Source: Streptomyces sp. SID3343 (GTDB taxonomy: Bacteria > Actinomycetota > Actinomycetes > Streptomycetales > Streptomycetaceae). From it: 35,147 bases of DNA. Shown in pieces: positions 25,069 to 33,973 of this stretch; position 1 is the first letter of the stretch, and each line of letters begins with the position of its first letter. The stretch covers positions 1 through 35,147 of the forward strand of contig NZ_WWJX01001165.1 in the NCBI RefSeq assembly GCF_009865215.1, read 5' to 3'. The translations under genes and the position numbers were made by a program. The notes beneath the pieces are model-generated. The model made no database searches and was not told where the DNA came from. It worked only from the letters and a program-made list of their open reading frames with translations.

Positions 25069-25413
25069 ATGGAAGCCAGGGCTCAGGCGCGGTACATCCG
25101 CGTCACGCCCATGAAGGCCCGCCGTGTGGTGGACCTCATCCGTGGCATGAGTGCCGCGGAGGCCCAGGCGGTCCTGCGATTCGCCCCGCAGGCCGCGAGT
25201 GAGCCGGTCGGCAAGGTGCTTGACAGCGCCATTGCCAACGCCGGCCACAACCACAACTTGGACACGAACAACCTGTACGTGTCCGCCGCCTACGTGGACG
25301 AGGGTCCGACCCTCAAGCGTTTCCGTCCGCGGGCACAGGGCCGGGCGTACCGCATCCGCAAGCGCACCAGCCACATCACTGTGGTTGTCGCCGAGAAGGA
25401 GAGGACCCGCTAG
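25069..25413 (+). CDS. rplV: 50S ribosomal protein L22
   Basis: L22 contacts all 23S domains and lines the exit tunnel. The 114-residue form starts [20 protein letters not shown], matching streptomycete L22, with AAGGGGA five bases before ATG 25069; an upstream ATG (25039) would add ten residues without homology. The tunnel hairpin [20 protein letters not shown] is intact. TAG overlaps the rpsC GTG by one base (TAGTG). Confidence 0.95.
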   Translation: MEARAQARYIRVTPMKARRVVDLIRGMSAAEAQAVLRFAPQAASEPVGKVLDSAIANAGHNHNLDTNNLYVSAAYVDEGPTLKRFRPRAQGRAYRIRKRTSHITVVVAEKERTR

Positions 25414-26285
25414 TGGGCCAGAAGGTTAACCCGCACGGGTTCCGTCTCGGCATCACCACGGACTTCAAGTCCCGGTGGTACGCCGACAAGCTGTACAAGG
25501 ACTACGTCGGAGAAGACGTCGCCATCCGTCGGATGATGACGAAGGGCATGGAGCGGGCGGGCATCTCGAAGGTCGAGATCGAGCGCACCCGTGAGCGTGT
25601 CCGCGTCGACATCCACACCGCCCGGCCGGGCATCGTCATCGGCCGTCGTGGTGCGGAGGCCGACCGCATCCGCGGTGAGCTCGAGAAGCTCACCGGCAAG
25701 CAGGTTCAGCTGAACATCCTCGAGGTCAAGAACCCCGAGGTGGACGCTCAGCTGGTCGCGCAGGGTGTGGCCGAGCAGCTCTCCAGCCGCGTGTCCTTCC
25801 GCCGTGCCATGCGCAAGGCGATGCAGAGCTCCATGAAGGCCGGAGCCAAGGGCATCAAGATCCAGTGCGGTGGACGCCTGGGTGGGGCAGAAATGTCGCG
25901 CTCGGAGTTCTACCGCGAGGGTCGGGTGCCGCTGCACACGCTGCGCGCCAATGTCGATTACGGCTTCTTCGAGGCCCGCACGACCTTCGGCCGCATCGGC
26001 GTCAAGGTGTGGATCTACAAGGGCGATGTGAAGAACATCGCCGAGGTCCGCGCCGAGAACGCCGCTGCCCGTGCCAGCAACCGTCCCGCACGTGGTGGCG
26101 CTCCCGAGCGTCCCCGTCGTGAGGGTGGCGGCGGCGGTCGTGGCGGCGAGCGCGGAGGCCGTGGCGGTGGCCGCGGTGGTCGTCCGCAGCAGAACGACGC
26201 GCAGGCGACCGGGTCCTCGGACTCCGGCTCTGCGCCGGCCGCCGAGGCTGTGACCCCGGCGCCCGACTCCGGATCGGAGGCCTGA
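25413..26285 (+). CDS. rpsC: 30S ribosomal protein S3 with RGG-rich tail
   Basis: S3 guards the mRNA entry tunnel and helps unwind mRNA. The 290-residue protein starts (M)[19 protein letters not shown], with the KH domain ([17 protein letters not shown]) and the C-terminal domain ([31 protein letters not shown]). After about residue 215 comes a Gly/Arg-rich then acidic Ser/Ala/Pro tail (RGG repeats), about 60 residues longer than the E. coli protein; such tails are common in streptomycetes. GTG 25413 overlaps the rplV stop, implying coupling. Confidence 0.96.
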   Translation: MGQKVNPHGFRLGITTDFKSRWYADKLYKDYVGEDVAIRRMMTKGMERAGISKVEIERTRERVRVDIHTARPGIVIGRRGAEADRIRGELEKLTGKQVQLNILEVKNPEVDAQLVAQGVAEQLSSRVSFRRAMRKAMQSSMKAGAKGIKIQCGGRLGGAEMSRSEFYREGRVPLHTLRANVDYGFFEARTTFGRIGVKVWIYKGDVKNIAEVRAENAAARASNRPARGGAPERPRREGGGGGRGGERGGRGGGRGGRPQQNDAQATGSSDSGSAPAAEAVTPAPDSGSEA

Positions 26286-26290
26286 CCCCG

Positions 26291-26710
26291 ATGCTGATCC
26301 CCCGCAGGGTCAAGCACCGCAAGCAGCACCACCCCAAGCGCGGTGGCCGCGCCAAGGGCGGCACGGAACTGGCGTTCGGCGAGTACGGCATCCAGGCCCT
26401 GGGCCAGGCGTACGTGACCAACCGTCAGATCGAGTCCGCTCGTATCGCCATCACGCGGCACATTCGCCGTGGTGGCAAGGTGTGGATCAACATCTACCCC
26501 GACCGTCCGCTGACCAAGAAGCCTGCCGAGACCCGCATGGGTTCCGGTAAGGGCTCGCCCGAGTGGTGGGTCGCGAACGTGAAGCCCGGTCGGGTGATGT
26601 TCGAACTGTCGTACCCGAACGAGAAGGTGGCTCGTGAGGCGCTTACCCGCGCCGTGCACAAGCTGCCGATGAAGTGCCGGATCGTCCGGCGCGAGGCTGG
26701 TGAGGCGTGA
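26291..26710 (+). CDS. rplP: 50S ribosomal protein L16
   Basis: L16 organises the A-site tRNA-binding region of 23S rRNA. The 139 residues start [20 protein letters not shown] and contain the conserved [20 protein letters not shown] segment, including the arginine of TRMG that is hydroxylated in E. coli. It begins five bases after rpsC and its TGA overlaps the rpmC ATG by one base. Confidence 0.97.
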   Translation: MLIPRRVKHRKQHHPKRGGRAKGGTELAFGEYGIQALGQAYVTNRQIESARIAITRHIRRGGKVWINIYPDRPLTKKPAETRMGSGKGSPEWWVANVKPGRVMFELSYPNEKVAREALTRAVHKLPMKCRIVRREAGEA

Positions 26711-26943
26711 TGGCGGCCGTTACCAAGGCGTCCGAGCTCCGCGAACTCGGTGACGAGGAAGTCGTCGCCAAGCTCCGCGAAGCCAAGGAGGAGCTGTTCA
26801 ACCTCCGTTTCCAGGCGGCGACCGGGCAGCTCGAGAATCACGGGCGGCTCAAGGCTGTCCGCAAGGACATCGCCCGGATCTACACGCTGATGCGCGAGCG
26901 TGAGCTCGGTATCGACGTGCAGGAAACCGGAGGTGCGGCGTGA
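26710..26943 (+). CDS. rpmC: 50S ribosomal protein L29
   Basis: L29 lies beside L23 at the tunnel exit. The 77-residue protein is a two-helix hairpin with the family motif [27 protein letters not shown] (positions about 25-51). ATG 26710 overlaps the rplP stop (TGATG); a GTG at 26707 is in frame three bases earlier. Its stop overlaps the rpsQ GTG by four bases. Confidence 0.95.
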   Translation: MAAVTKASELRELGDEEVVAKLREAKEELFNLRFQAATGQLENHGRLKAVRKDIARIYTLMRERELGIDVQETGGAA

Positions 26944-27221
26944 GCGAGAAGACTGAGATGACTGAAGCAACCCGGGGTTTCCGCAAGACCCGCGAGGGCC
27001 TCGTCGTCAGCGACAAGATGGACAAGACCGTCGTCGTCGCCGTCGAAGACCGCGTGAAGCACCCGTTGTACGGCAAGGTCATCCGCCGCACGAACAAGCT
27101 GAAGGCTCACGACGAGCAGAACGCCTGTGGCGTCGGTGACCGTGTCGTCCTCATGGAGACTCGGCCGCTGTCCGCCAGCAAGCGTTGGCGCATCGTCGAG
27201 ATCCTCGAAAAGGCCAAGTAG
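26940..27221 (+). CDS. rpsQ: 30S ribosomal protein S17
   Basis: S17 is a primary 16S-binding OB-fold protein. The 93 residues include an N-terminal extension of about ten residues, then [20 protein letters not shown] and [20 protein letters not shown]. It starts with GTG 26940 in a GTGA overlap with rpmC and is the last gene of the S10 operon. A 62-base spacer without clear terminator leads into rplN, so S10 and spc may be co-transcribed. Confidence 0.96.
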   Translation: MSEKTEMTEATRGFRKTREGLVVSDKMDKTVVVAVEDRVKHPLYGKVIRRTNKLKAHDEQNACGVGDRVVLMETRPLSASKRWRIVEILEKAK

Positions 27222-27283
27222 CGAGCGCCGGTCGCCCCACCATCCGTGGGTCGTGACCGCGACGTGACGATCAGGAGTTAGAC

Positions 27284-27652
27284 GTGATCCAGCAGGAGTC
27301 GCGACTGCGAGTCGCCGACAACACGGGTGCGAAGGAGATTCTCTGCATCCGTGTGCTCGGTGGCTCCGGCCGGCGCTACGCGGGCATCGGGGACGTCATC
27401 GTTGCCACCGTCAAGGACGCGATCCCCGGTGGCAACGTGAAGAAGGGCGACGTCATCAAGGCAGTCGTCGTACGGACTGTCAAGGAGCGCCGGCGTGTCG
27501 ACGGCTCCTACATCCGCTTCGACGAAAACGCCGCGGTCGTCCTGAAGAACGACGGCGAGCCCCGTGGTACCCGTATTTTCGGTCCGGTCGGCCGTGAGCT
27601 TCGTGAGAAGAAGTTCATGAAGATCATCTCGCTTGCGCCGGAGGTGCTCTAA
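27284..27652 (+). CDS. rplN: 50S ribosomal protein L14
   Basis: L14 forms inter-subunit bridges and is the binding site for the silencing factor RsfS. The 122-residue protein starts (M)[20 protein letters not shown], with [20 protein letters not shown] and [24 protein letters not shown] 27284 is preceded by CAGGAG seven bases upstream. First gene of the spc operon; rplX begins three bases after its stop. Confidence 0.97.
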   Translation: MIQQESRLRVADNTGAKEILCIRVLGGSGRRYAGIGDVIVATVKDAIPGGNVKKGDVIKAVVVRTVKERRRVDGSYIRFDENAAVVLKNDGEPRGTRIFGPVGRELREKKFMKIISLAPEVL

Positions 27653-27655
27653 CCC

Positions 27656-27991
27656 ATGGCGAAGGCGATGAAGATCAAGAAGGGTGACCTGGTACAGGTC
27701 ATCACCGGTAAGGACAAGGGCAAGCAGGGCAAGGTCATCGCGGCCTACCCGCCGAAGGAGCGCGTCCTGGTCGAGGGCGTCAACCGGATCAAGAAGCACA
27801 CCAAGGTCGGTCAGTCCGCCAAGGGTGCCAAGACCGGTGGCATCATCACCCAGGAAGCATCCATCCACGTCAGCAACGTGATGCTGGTTGTGGAGAAGGA
27901 CGGCAAGAAGGTCCCGACGCGGACCGGCTTCCGGTTCGACGACGAGGGCAACAAGATCCGGTACGCCAAGCGAACCGGTGAGGACATCTGA
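27656..27991 (+). CDS. rplX: 50S ribosomal protein L24
   Basis: L24 initiates 50S assembly and lies near the tunnel exit. The 111-residue protein has the KOW motif [20 protein letters not shown] near its N-terminus and [13 protein letters not shown] use ATG 27656, whose GGAGGTG lies eight bases upstream in rplN; ATG 27668 (MKIKKGD, the usual family start) is possible but has its purine run only two bases away. The TGA overlaps the rplE ATG. Confidence 0.95.
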   Translation: MAKAMKIKKGDLVQVITGKDKGKQGKVIAAYPPKERVLVEGVNRIKKHTKVGQSAKGAKTGGIITQEASIHVSNVMLVVEKDGKKVPTRTGFRFDDEGNKIRYAKRTGEDI

Positions 27992-28560
27992 TGACGGTCA
28001 CCACTGAGGCGCGTGAACTGCCTCGTCTGAAGCAGCGCTACCGCGAGGAGATCCTCGGCAAGCTGCGTGAAGAGTTCTCGTTCGAGAACGTCATGCAGGT
28101 TCCGGGTGTCACCAAGATCGTGGTCAACATGGGTGTGGGCGATGCCGCTCGCGACTCCAAGTTGATCGACGGCGCGATCAAGGACCTGATGGCCATCACC
28201 GGCCAGAAGCCCCAGGTCACGAAGGCCCGCAAGTCCATCGCGCAGTTCAAGCTGCGCGAGGGTCAGCCGATCGGCGCGCACGTTACGCTGCGCGGCGACC
28301 GCATGTGGGAGTTCCTGGACCGTCTTCTGTCGATCGCGCTGCCGCGTATCCGCGACTTCCGCGGTCTCTCGCCGAAGCAGTTCGACGGCCGCGGTAACTA
28401 CACGTTCGGTCTCACGGAGCAGTCGATGTTCCACGAGATCGACCAGGACAAGATCGACCGAGTTCGCGGCATGGACATCACTGTGGTGACCACGGCCAAG
28501 AACGACGACGAGGGCCGCGCTTTGTTGCGTCTCCTCGGCTTCCCGTTCAAGGAAGCGTGA
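27991..28560 (+). CDS. rplE: 50S ribosomal protein L5
   Basis: L5 binds 5S rRNA in the central protuberance and contacts P-site tRNA. The 189 residues contain [13 protein letters not shown], the [19 protein letters not shown] segment, and the C-terminal [20 protein letters not shown]. It begins in a one-base overlap with rplX. Between it and rpsN is a 45-base spacer that includes the first copy of a 27-base repeat (28564-28590). Confidence 0.97.
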   Translation: MTVTTEARELPRLKQRYREEILGKLREEFSFENVMQVPGVTKIVVNMGVGDAARDSKLIDGAIKDLMAITGQKPQVTKARKSIAQFKLREGQPIGAHVTLRGDRMWEFLDRLLSIALPRIRDFRGLSPKQFDGRGNYTFGLTEQSMFHEIDQDKIDRVRGMDITVVTTAKNDDEGRALLRLLGFPFKEA

Positions 28561-28563
28561 ACA

Positions 28564-28590
28564 GTCGCCTCGGCGGCTGAGGATCGCAAC
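28564..28590 (+). repeat. 27-base repeat flanking rpsN, upstream copy
   Basis: Matches 28802-28828 at 23 of 27 positions. Its first 14 bases form a small hairpin, GTCGCC-TC-GGCGGC, using one U.G pair. It overlaps no gene and ends 15 bases before rpsN. Confidence 0.7.
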
Positions 28591-28605
28591 AAGGAGAACT
28601 GAGAC

Positions 28606-28791
28606 GTGGCGAAGAAGGCCCTGATCGCAAAGGCTGCTCGGAAGCCGAAGTTCGAGGTTCGTGGCTACACGCGCTGCCAGCGCTGTGGCCGCCCTCACTC
28701 GGTGTACCGCAAGTTCGGCCTGTGCCGCGTGTGCTTGCGCATGATGGCGCACGCCGGCGAACTGCCTGGCGTGACCAAGAGCAGCTGGTAG
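28606..28791 (+). CDS. rpsN: 30S ribosomal protein S14, zinc-binding type (S14Z)
   Basis: S14 completes the 30S head near S3 and S10. This is the short 61-residue C+ form, with a zinc ribbon of C24-x2-C27 and C40-x2-C43 in [21 protein letters not shown]. Streptomycetes often also encode a zinc-free, longer S14 under Zur control elsewhere. GTG 28606 has AAGGAGA about eight bases upstream. It is flanked on both sides by near-identical 27-base sequences and followed by a large hairpin before rpsH. Confidence 0.97.
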   Translation: MAKKALIAKAARKPKFEVRGYTRCQRCGRPHSVYRKFGLCRVCLRMMAHAGELPGVTKSSW

Positions 28792-28801
28792 TTCGATCGC
28801 G

Positions 28802-28828
28802 GTCGCCTCGGCGACTGATGATCGTGAC
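28802..28828 (+). repeat. 27-base repeat flanking rpsN, downstream copy
   Basis: Matches 28564-28590 at 23 of 27 positions. Its first 14 bases form GTCGCC-TC-GGCGAC, with a U-A pair where the upstream copy has U.G, so the hairpin is kept despite the substitution. It begins 11 bases after the rpsN stop. Confidence 0.7.
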
Positions 28829-28897
28829 TCGGCAATCGGCCGCCCCGTTGGGGCGATCGAGAACAGTAACGACGTCGTAGGTCCCGCACCGCAGTCG

Positions 28898-28935
28898 TCG
28901 CCCCGCCGCCCTCTTTCGGGAGGGCGGCGGGGCGA
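28898..28935 (+). promoter_or_regulatory. 16-bp perfect hairpin between rpsN and rpsH
   Basis: Arms 28898-28913 and 28920-28935 pair perfectly around TTTCGG, with mostly G-C pairs. It is among the strongest stems in the window but lies in the middle of the spc operon, 48 bases before rpsH, and no U-tract follows. It could be a partial terminator, a processing site or a control element. Confidence 0.65.
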
Positions 28936-28982
28936 GGGATCGCATGCCGGGAAACCACGGCGAGAAAGGCCTTGAGGCCGTC

Positions 28983-29381
28983 ATGACCATGACCGACCCC
29001 ATCGCAGACATGCTCACTCGTCTGCGGAACGCCAACTCGGCATACCACGATGACGTCGTGATGCCGTTCAGCAAGATCAAGTCGCACATCGCGGAGATCC
29101 TCCAGCAGGAGGGTTACATCCAGGGCTGGCGCGTCGAGGACGCGGAGGTGGGCAAGAAGCTCACCATCGTCCTCAAGTACGGCCCGAACCGCGAGCGCTC
29201 GATCGCCGGCGTCCGCCGCGTGTCGAAGCCCGGTCTGCGGGTGTACGCAAAGTCCACGAACCTGCCGAAGGTGCTCGGTGGCCTCGGCGTCGCGATTATC
29301 TCGACGTCGACCGGTCTCCTCACCGACAAGCAGGCGGCCAAGAAGGGCGTGGGCGGGGAAGTCCTCGCCTTCGTCTGGTAA
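28983..29381 (+). CDS. rpsH: 30S ribosomal protein S8
   Basis: S8 is a primary 16S-binding protein and in E. coli the repressor of the spc operon. The 132-residue protein starts [20 protein letters not shown] and has [23 protein letters not shown] and the C-terminal [14 protein letters not shown] 28983 with GAGG five bases upstream is chosen; the frame extends to ATG 28944 but the extension is not conserved. It is separated from rpsN by 191 bases, unusually long for this operon, including a 16-bp hairpin. Confidence 0.96.
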   Translation: MTMTDPIADMLTRLRNANSAYHDDVVMPFSKIKSHIAEILQQEGYIQGWRVEDAEVGKKLTIVLKYGPNRERSIAGVRRVSKPGLRVYAKSTNLPKVLGGLGVAIISTSTGLLTDKQAAKKGVGGEVLAFVW

Positions 29382-29399
29382 GGGAAGGGAAGGAGAGCC

Positions 29400-29939
29400 A
29401 TGTCGCGAATTGGACGGCTGCCCATCCCGGTTCCCACCGGCGTGGACGTCACCATCAATGGCCGCGAGGTTGTCGTGAAGGGCCCCAAGGGTTCCCTGTC
29501 GCACACCATCGCCGCCCCGATCGAGATCGCCAAGTCGGACGACGGCACCCTTGCGGTGACGCGTCCCGATGACGAGCGACGCTCGAAGGCCCTTCACGGG
29601 CTGTCCCGGACGCTGGTGGCGAACATGATCACTGGTGTGACCCAGGGATACATCAAGAAGCTCGAGATCAGCGGTGTCGGTTACCGTGTCGTGGCGAAGG
29701 GCTCCTCGCTGGAGTTCGCGCTGGGATACAGCCACCCCATCGTCATCGAGGCCCCGGAAGGCATCACCTTCGCGGTTGAAGCCCCGACCCGTTTCTCGGT
29801 CGAGGGCATCGACAAGCAGAAGGTCGGTGAAATCGCCGCGAACATCCGCAAGCTGCGGAAGCCCGACCCGTACAAGGCCAAGGGCGTCAAGTACGCGGGC
29901 GAGGTCATCCGCCGCAAGGTCGGAAAGGCTGGTAAGTAG
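29400..29939 (+). CDS. rplF: 50S ribosomal protein L6
   Basis: L6 lies near the sarcin-ricin loop and the factor-binding site. The 179 residues start [19 protein letters not shown] and carry two tandem L6 domains, with [19 protein letters not shown] and the C-terminal [21 protein letters not shown] signature. AAGGAG lies about six bases before ATG 29400. rplR begins two bases after its stop. Confidence 0.97.
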   Translation: MSRIGRLPIPVPTGVDVTINGREVVVKGPKGSLSHTIAAPIEIAKSDDGTLAVTRPDDERRSKALHGLSRTLVANMITGVTQGYIKKLEISGVGYRVVAKGSSLEFALGYSHPIVIEAPEGITFAVEAPTRFSVEGIDKQKVGEIAANIRKLRKPDPYKAKGVKYAGEVIRRKVGKAGK

Positions 29940-29941
29940 GC

Positions 29942-30325
29942 ATGGCTGTCGGCGTGAAGACCGGCAAGGGCGTTGCGAAGAAGTCTGTCGCACGCAAGCG
30001 CCGGCACATTCGGGTGCGGAAGAAGGTTTCCGGCACCCCGCTGCGGCCCCGTCTCGTCGTGAGCCGTTCGACGCGACACATGGTCGCGCAGGTTATCGAC
30101 GACATCGCCGGCCACACACTCGCTTCGGCTTCCACGATGGACTCGTCCATCCGTGGTGGCGACGGTGACAAGACCGCGCAGGCTCGCAAGGTCGGCGAAT
30201 TGGTCGCCGAGCGCGCGAAGGCCGCCGGTGTCGAGGCCGTCGTGTTCGACCGTGGTGGCAACAAGTACCACGGCCGTATCGCCGCTCTCGCGGATGCCGC
30301 ACGCGGTAACGGGCTCACCTTCTGA
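29942..30325 (+). CDS. rplR: 50S ribosomal protein L18
   Basis: L18 binds 5S rRNA together with L5. The 127-residue protein has a basic N-terminus ([20 protein letters not shown]), [20 protein letters not shown] and the C-terminal [21 protein letters not shown]. Standard length for actinobacteria. It follows rplF after two bases; rpsE starts 45 bases later. Confidence 0.97.
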   Translation: MAVGVKTGKGVAKKSVARKRRHIRVRKKVSGTPLRPRLVVSRSTRHMVAQVIDDIAGHTLASASTMDSSIRGGDGDKTAQARKVGELVAERAKAAGVEAVVFDRGGNKYHGRIAALADAARGNGLTF

Positions 30326-30370
30326 GCCCGACCGGGACAAGCTTCGAACGACAGATGTGAGGACATTCTG

Positions 30371-30976
30371 ATGGCTGGACCCCAGCGCCGCGGTGGCGGC
30401 GCCGGCGGCGGCGAGCGGCGGGACCGGCGGGATCGACGTGATGGTGGCGCAGCCGCCGAGAAGACCGCTTACGTCGAGCGCGTCGTCGCGATCAACCGCG
30501 TCGCCAAGGTCGTGAAGGGTGGTCGTCGCTTCAGCTTCACCGCGCTGGTCGTGGTTGGCGATGGCGATGGCACCGTAGGTGTCGGTTACGGCAAGGCCAA
30601 GGAGGTGCCGGCCGCGATCGCCAAGGGTGTTGAAGAGGCCAAGAAGCACTTCTTCAAGGTCCCCCGTATCCAGGGCACCATCCCGCACCCGATTCAGGGC
30701 GAGAAGGCTGCCGGCGTCGTACTGCTCAAGCCGGCGTCGCCGGGTACCGGCGTCATCGCCGGTGGCCCCGTGCGCGCCGTACTCGAGTGCGCCGGCATCC
30801 ACGACGTACTGAGCAAGTCGCTCGGTTCGTCGAACCCCATCAACATCGTGCACGCGACTGTCGCGGCGCTCCAGGGGCTCGTTCGCCCCGAGGAGATCGC
30901 CGCCCGTCGTGGCCTGCCTCTGGAGGACGTGGCCCCGGCCGCGCTTCTGCGGGCCCGCGCGGGGGTTGGTGCGTAA
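30371..30976 (+). CDS. rpsE: 30S ribosomal protein S5 with RGG-like N-terminus
   Basis: S5 works with S3 and S4 at the mRNA entry and affects fidelity. The 201-residue protein has a Gly/Arg-rich N-terminal extension (about residues 1-30), then [20 protein letters not shown], the segment that contacts spectinomycin-bound rRNA, and the [18 protein letters not shown] and [16 protein letters not shown] signatures. TAA overlaps the rpmD ATG by one base. Confidence 0.96.
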   Translation: MAGPQRRGGGAGGGERRDRRDRRDGGAAAEKTAYVERVVAINRVAKVVKGGRRFSFTALVVVGDGDGTVGVGYGKAKEVPAAIAKGVEEAKKHFFKVPRIQGTIPHPIQGEKAAGVVLLKPASPGTGVIAGGPVRAVLECAGIHDVLSKSLGSSNPINIVHATVAALQGLVRPEEIAARRGLPLEDVAPAALLRARAGVGA

Positions 30977-31158
30977 TGGCACGTCTCAAGGTCACGCAGA
31001 CCCGATCGAAGATCGGTGGCAGGCAGAACCAGCGGGACACTCTCCGTTCGCTCGGTCTCAAGCGCGTCCACGACGTGGTCGTCAAGGAAGACCGCCCGGA
31101 GATCCGCGGCATGATCGCGACGGTGTCGCACCTCGTCACCGTCGAGGAGGTCGACTGA
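30976..31158 (+). CDS. rpmD: 50S ribosomal protein L30
   Basis: A 60-residue small 50S protein, [20 protein letters not shown] followed by [18 protein letters not shown] and [17 protein letters not shown], the complete L30 fold. ATG 30976 overlaps the rpsE stop (TAATG); the longer open frame beginning 30787 is inside rpsE. rplO starts one base after its stop. Confidence 0.96.
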   Translation: MARLKVTQTRSKIGGRQNQRDTLRSLGLKRVHDVVVKEDRPEIRGMIATVSHLVTVEEVD

Positions 31159-31159
31159 C

Positions 31160-31618
31160 ATGGGTGCTGACAACCCGCTGAAGGTGCACCACCTGCGGCC
31201 CGCCCCGGGCGCCAAGACCGCCAAGACCCGCGTGGGTCGTGGCGAGGGCTCCAAGGGCAAGACCGCAGGTCGTGGCACCAAGGGCACCAAGGCTCGTTAC
31301 CAGGTGCCGGCCCGCTTCGAGGGTGGGCAGATGCCGCTGCACATGCGGCTGCCCAAGCTCAAGGGCTTCAAGAACCCGTTCCGGGTCGAGTTCCAGGTCG
31401 TGAACCTGGACAAGATCGAGGCCCTGTACCCCGAGGGTGGCGAAGTCACCGTCGAGGGTCTGATCGAGCGTGGCGCGGTTCGCAAGAACCTGCCCGTGAA
31501 GATCCTGGGCACCGGCGAGATCGCGGTTGCCGTCCAGGTGAAGGTGCACGCCTTCTCCGGCTCGGCGAAGACCAAGATCGCCGCCGCGGGCGGGTCGACC
31601 GACGAACTGTCGGTCTGA
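31160..31618 (+). CDS. rplO: 50S ribosomal protein L15
   Basis: L15 is a late-assembling 50S protein with an extended N-terminus threading rRNA. The 152 residues contain [20 protein letters not shown], then [33 protein letters not shown] and a C-terminal globular domain. GAGGAGG inside rpmD serves as its ribosome site. Two hairpins after it suggest that the ribosomal part of the spc operon ends here. Confidence 0.97.
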   Translation: MGADNPLKVHHLRPAPGAKTAKTRVGRGEGSKGKTAGRGTKGTKARYQVPARFEGGQMPLHMRLPKLKGFKNPFRVEFQVVNLDKIEALYPEGGEVTVEGLIERGAVRKNLPVKILGTGEIAVAVQVKVHAFSGSAKTKIAAAGGSTDELSV

Positions 31619-31633
31619 TCCCACTCGCGGATA

Positions 31634-31692
31634 CGGAAGTTGATCGTCATGGCCCGTTCGGATCGGTACCGAACGGGCCTTGACGTCTTCCG
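31634..31692 (+). terminator. Extended hairpin after rplO
   Basis: GGCCCGTTCGG (31651-31661) pairs with 31669-31679; the stem continues outward with CGTCA/TGACG (31645-31649/31681-31685) and CGGAAG/CTTCCG (31634-31639/31687-31692), separated by small internal loops. It begins 16 bases after the rplO stop. No U-tract. Confidence 0.65.
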
Positions 31693-31704
31693 GAAGCTAT
31701 AGCG

Positions 31705-31740
31705 CAGGGGCGCCTCGCCGGTAAGGTGGTGGCGCCCCTG
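31705..31740 (+). terminator. Second hairpin after rplO
   Basis: CAGGGGCGCC (31705-31714) pairs perfectly with GGCGCCCCTG (31731-31740), with an inner CGCC/GGTG helix, followed by TGGTTT. Together with the preceding stem it forms a double terminator-like region. Confidence 0.65.
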
Positions 31741-31969
31741 TGGTTTGCTGTGCGTGGGGGTTCCGTTGCTCCACAGCCCCATCACATGACGTGTCCCTTT
31801 TTTTGCCATGTGTTGTGCCCTGTCGCTTAAACGTCGGGCCGGTGCGATACTTCCGGGCCGTCGTCGCTGTTATTGTCCGTGAGGTTCCTTCAGGGACCTG
31901 CCAGTGGTCCCTCGGGGACCGACGACTCGATCGACTCGCCCCTAAGACGGGTGAGGCGCAGGAGGCAGT

Positions 31970-33292
31970 GTGCTCACCGCGTTCGCCAGGGCGTTCCGCA
32001 CGCCCGACCTGCGCAAGAAGCTGCTGTTCACGCTGGGGATCATCGTCCTGTTCCGGATCGGGTCCCACATCCCGGTCCCAGGCGTCTCTTTCGAGATGGT
32101 GCGCGCTTGCGTAGAGGACTCCAACAAGAACAGCCTGTTCGGCCTCGTGAACATGTTCAGCGGCGGTGCGCTGCTGCAACTCACCGTCTTCGCGCTCGGG
32201 ATCATGCCGTACATCACGGCGAGCATCATCCTGCAGCTGCTCACCGTCGTGATCCCTCGACTCGAAGCCCTCAAGAAGGAGGGCCAGTCGGGCACGGCGA
32301 AGATCACGCAGTACACGCGCTACCTGACCATCGCGCTGTCGATTCTCCAGTCGACCGCGCTGATCGCCACGGCCCGCACGGGCGCGTTGTTCTCCAGCGC
32401 CTCCAGCGCGACCTGTAAACCCGAGGGCATCGTGCCCGACGACTCGCTCTTCCGGGTCGTCGTCATGGTCGCGGTGATGACCGCCGGTACGTCGACGATC
32501 ATGTGGCTCGGTGAGCTGATCACCGACCGCGGCATCGGCAACGGCATGTCGATCCTGATGTTCGTCTCGGTCGCCGCCGGCTTCCCGGCCGCACTGTGGA
32601 CGATCAAGGAGCAGGGCACCATCGGCGGCGGTTGGGTGCCGTTCTTCACCGTCATCGCCATCGGCCTGGTCATGGTCGGCCTGGTGGTCTTCGTGGAACA
32701 GGCACAGCGCCGGATCCCGGTGCAGTACGCCAAGCGCATGATCGGGCGTCGTGCCTACGGCGGGACCTCGACCTACATCCCGCTCAAGGTGAACCAGGCG
32801 GGCATCATCCCCGTCATCTTCGCCTCGTCGCTGCTGTACATCCCGGCCCTCATCGCACAGTTCAGCGGTGGCAATTCCGGCTGGTCCGTGTGGATCGAGC
32901 GGAACTTCGTCAAGGGTGATCACCCGCTCTACATGATCACGTACTTCCTGCTGATCGTCTTCTTCGCGTTCTTCTACGTGGCCATCACGTTCAACCCCGA
33001 AGAAGTAGCCGACAACATGAAGAAGTATGGTGGCTTCATTCCGGGCATCCGCGCCGGTAGACCGACCGCGGAGTATCTGAACTACATCCTCACCAGGATC
33101 ACGTGGCCCGGATCGTTGTACCTGGGCATGATCGCGCTGGTACCCAGCATCGCGCTCGTGCTCTTCAACGCCAACCAGAACTTCCCGTTCGGCGGCACGA
33201 GCATCCTGATCATCGTGGGAGTGGGTCTGGAAACCGTGAAGCAGATCGAGAGTCAGCTCCAGCAGCGCAACTACGAAGGCTTCCTCCGCTAA
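31970..33292 (+). CDS. secY: Preprotein translocase subunit SecY
   Basis: SecY is the pore of the Sec translocon in the cytoplasmic membrane. The 440-residue protein has about ten hydrophobic segments beginning with KKLLFTLGIIVLFRIGSHIPVPGV, the plug/early region NMFSGGALLQLTVFALGIMPYI, the conserved cytoplasmic loop QRRIPVQYAKRMIGRRAYGG and C-terminal TSILIIVGVGLETVKQIESQ. GTG 31970 follows GGAGG by four bases. It directly abuts adk with zero spacing (stop 33290-33292, adk ATG 33293). Separated from rplO by two hairpins. Confidence 0.97.
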   Translation: MLTAFARAFRTPDLRKKLLFTLGIIVLFRIGSHIPVPGVSFEMVRACVEDSNKNSLFGLVNMFSGGALLQLTVFALGIMPYITASIILQLLTVVIPRLEALKKEGQSGTAKITQYTRYLTIALSILQSTALIATARTGALFSSASSATCKPEGIVPDDSLFRVVVMVAVMTAGTSTIMWLGELITDRGIGNGMSILMFVSVAAGFPAALWTIKEQGTIGGGWVPFFTVIAIGLVMVGLVVFVEQAQRRIPVQYAKRMIGRRAYGGTSTYIPLKVNQAGIIPVIFASSLLYIPALIAQFSGGNSGWSVWIERNFVKGDHPLYMITYFLLIVFFAFFYVAITFNPEEVADNMKKYGGFIPGIRAGRPTAEYLNYILTRITWPGSLYLGMIALVPSIALVLFNANQNFPFGGTSILIIVGVGLETVKQIESQLQQRNYEGFLR

Positions 33293-33946
33293 ATGCGTAT
33301 CGTTCTCGTGGGGCCTCCCGGCGCGGGTAAGGGAACCCAGGCCCAGTACATCGCCGCCGACCTGTCGATTCCCGCCGTCTCGACCGGTGACATCTTCCGC
33401 GCCAATGTGAGTCAGGGCACCCCGCTCGGTCGCGAGGCCAAGACCTACATGGACGCGGGCAACCTCGTACCCGACGAAGTGACCATAGGCATGGTCCGGG
33501 AGCGCCTCGCGCAGCCGGACGTGACCCGGGGTTTCCTCCTCGACGGGTTTCCTCGCAACACCGCCCAGGCCAAGGTGCTCGACGAGATCCTCGCCGAGAA
33601 CGGCACCGAGCTGGACGTGGTGCTCGAGCTCAAGGTCGACGACGAGGAGATCATTCAGCGGATCTCCGGCCGTAGGCAGTGCCGCGCACACGGCCACGTG
33701 TGTCACATCCTGACCGACCCGCCGAAGGTCCCCGGGATCTGCGACGAGTGCGGTAGCGAGTTGTACCAGCGCGACGACGACCGCGAGGAGACCGTCAGGC
33801 ATCGCCTCGACGTGTACACGGAGCAGACCGAACCCTTGGTCGGCTACTACTCCGAGCGGGGTCTGCTCCTTGCGATCGAGGCGACCGGCCCGGTCAAGGA
33901 GGTCACCGCTCGCGCGATGAACGCACTTCGGGAGTTCGGCGCCTGA
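33293..33946 (+). CDS. adk: Adenylate kinase
   Basis: Adk equilibrates ATP + AMP with 2 ADP. This is the long-lid form, 217 residues: P-loop [10 protein letters not shown] (7-16), AMP-binding TGDIFR (31-36), [10 protein letters not shown] (80-89), and a lid (about 126-165) with candidate metal ligands C130-x2-H133 and C150-x2-C153. A His where many zinc lids have the second Cys is a mild variation seen in this family. The ATG follows the secY stop without a gap, implying translational coupling. A 16-bp terminator follows at 33974-34016. Confidence 0.97.
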   Translation: MRIVLVGPPGAGKGTQAQYIAADLSIPAVSTGDIFRANVSQGTPLGREAKTYMDAGNLVPDEVTIGMVRERLAQPDVTRGFLLDGFPRNTAQAKVLDEILAENGTELDVVLELKVDDEEIIQRISGRRQCRAHGHVCHILTDPPKVPGICDECGSELYQRDDDREETVRHRLDVYTEQTEPLVGYYSERGLLLAIEATGPVKEVTARAMNALREFGA

Positions 33947-33973
33947 CCGGCGTCGACCGCGACAGACATCACA

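Larger units (their letters stand above)
31619..31969 (+). other. rplO-secY intergenic region (351 bases)
   Basis: It contains the two hairpins after rplO, a run of seven T residues at 31798-31804 (rare at this GC content), a -10-like GATACT at 31846-31851 lacking a good -35, and the secY ribosome site GGAGG at 31961-31965. It suggests that secY-adk is expressed from its own promoter. No gene seen. Confidence 0.6.
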
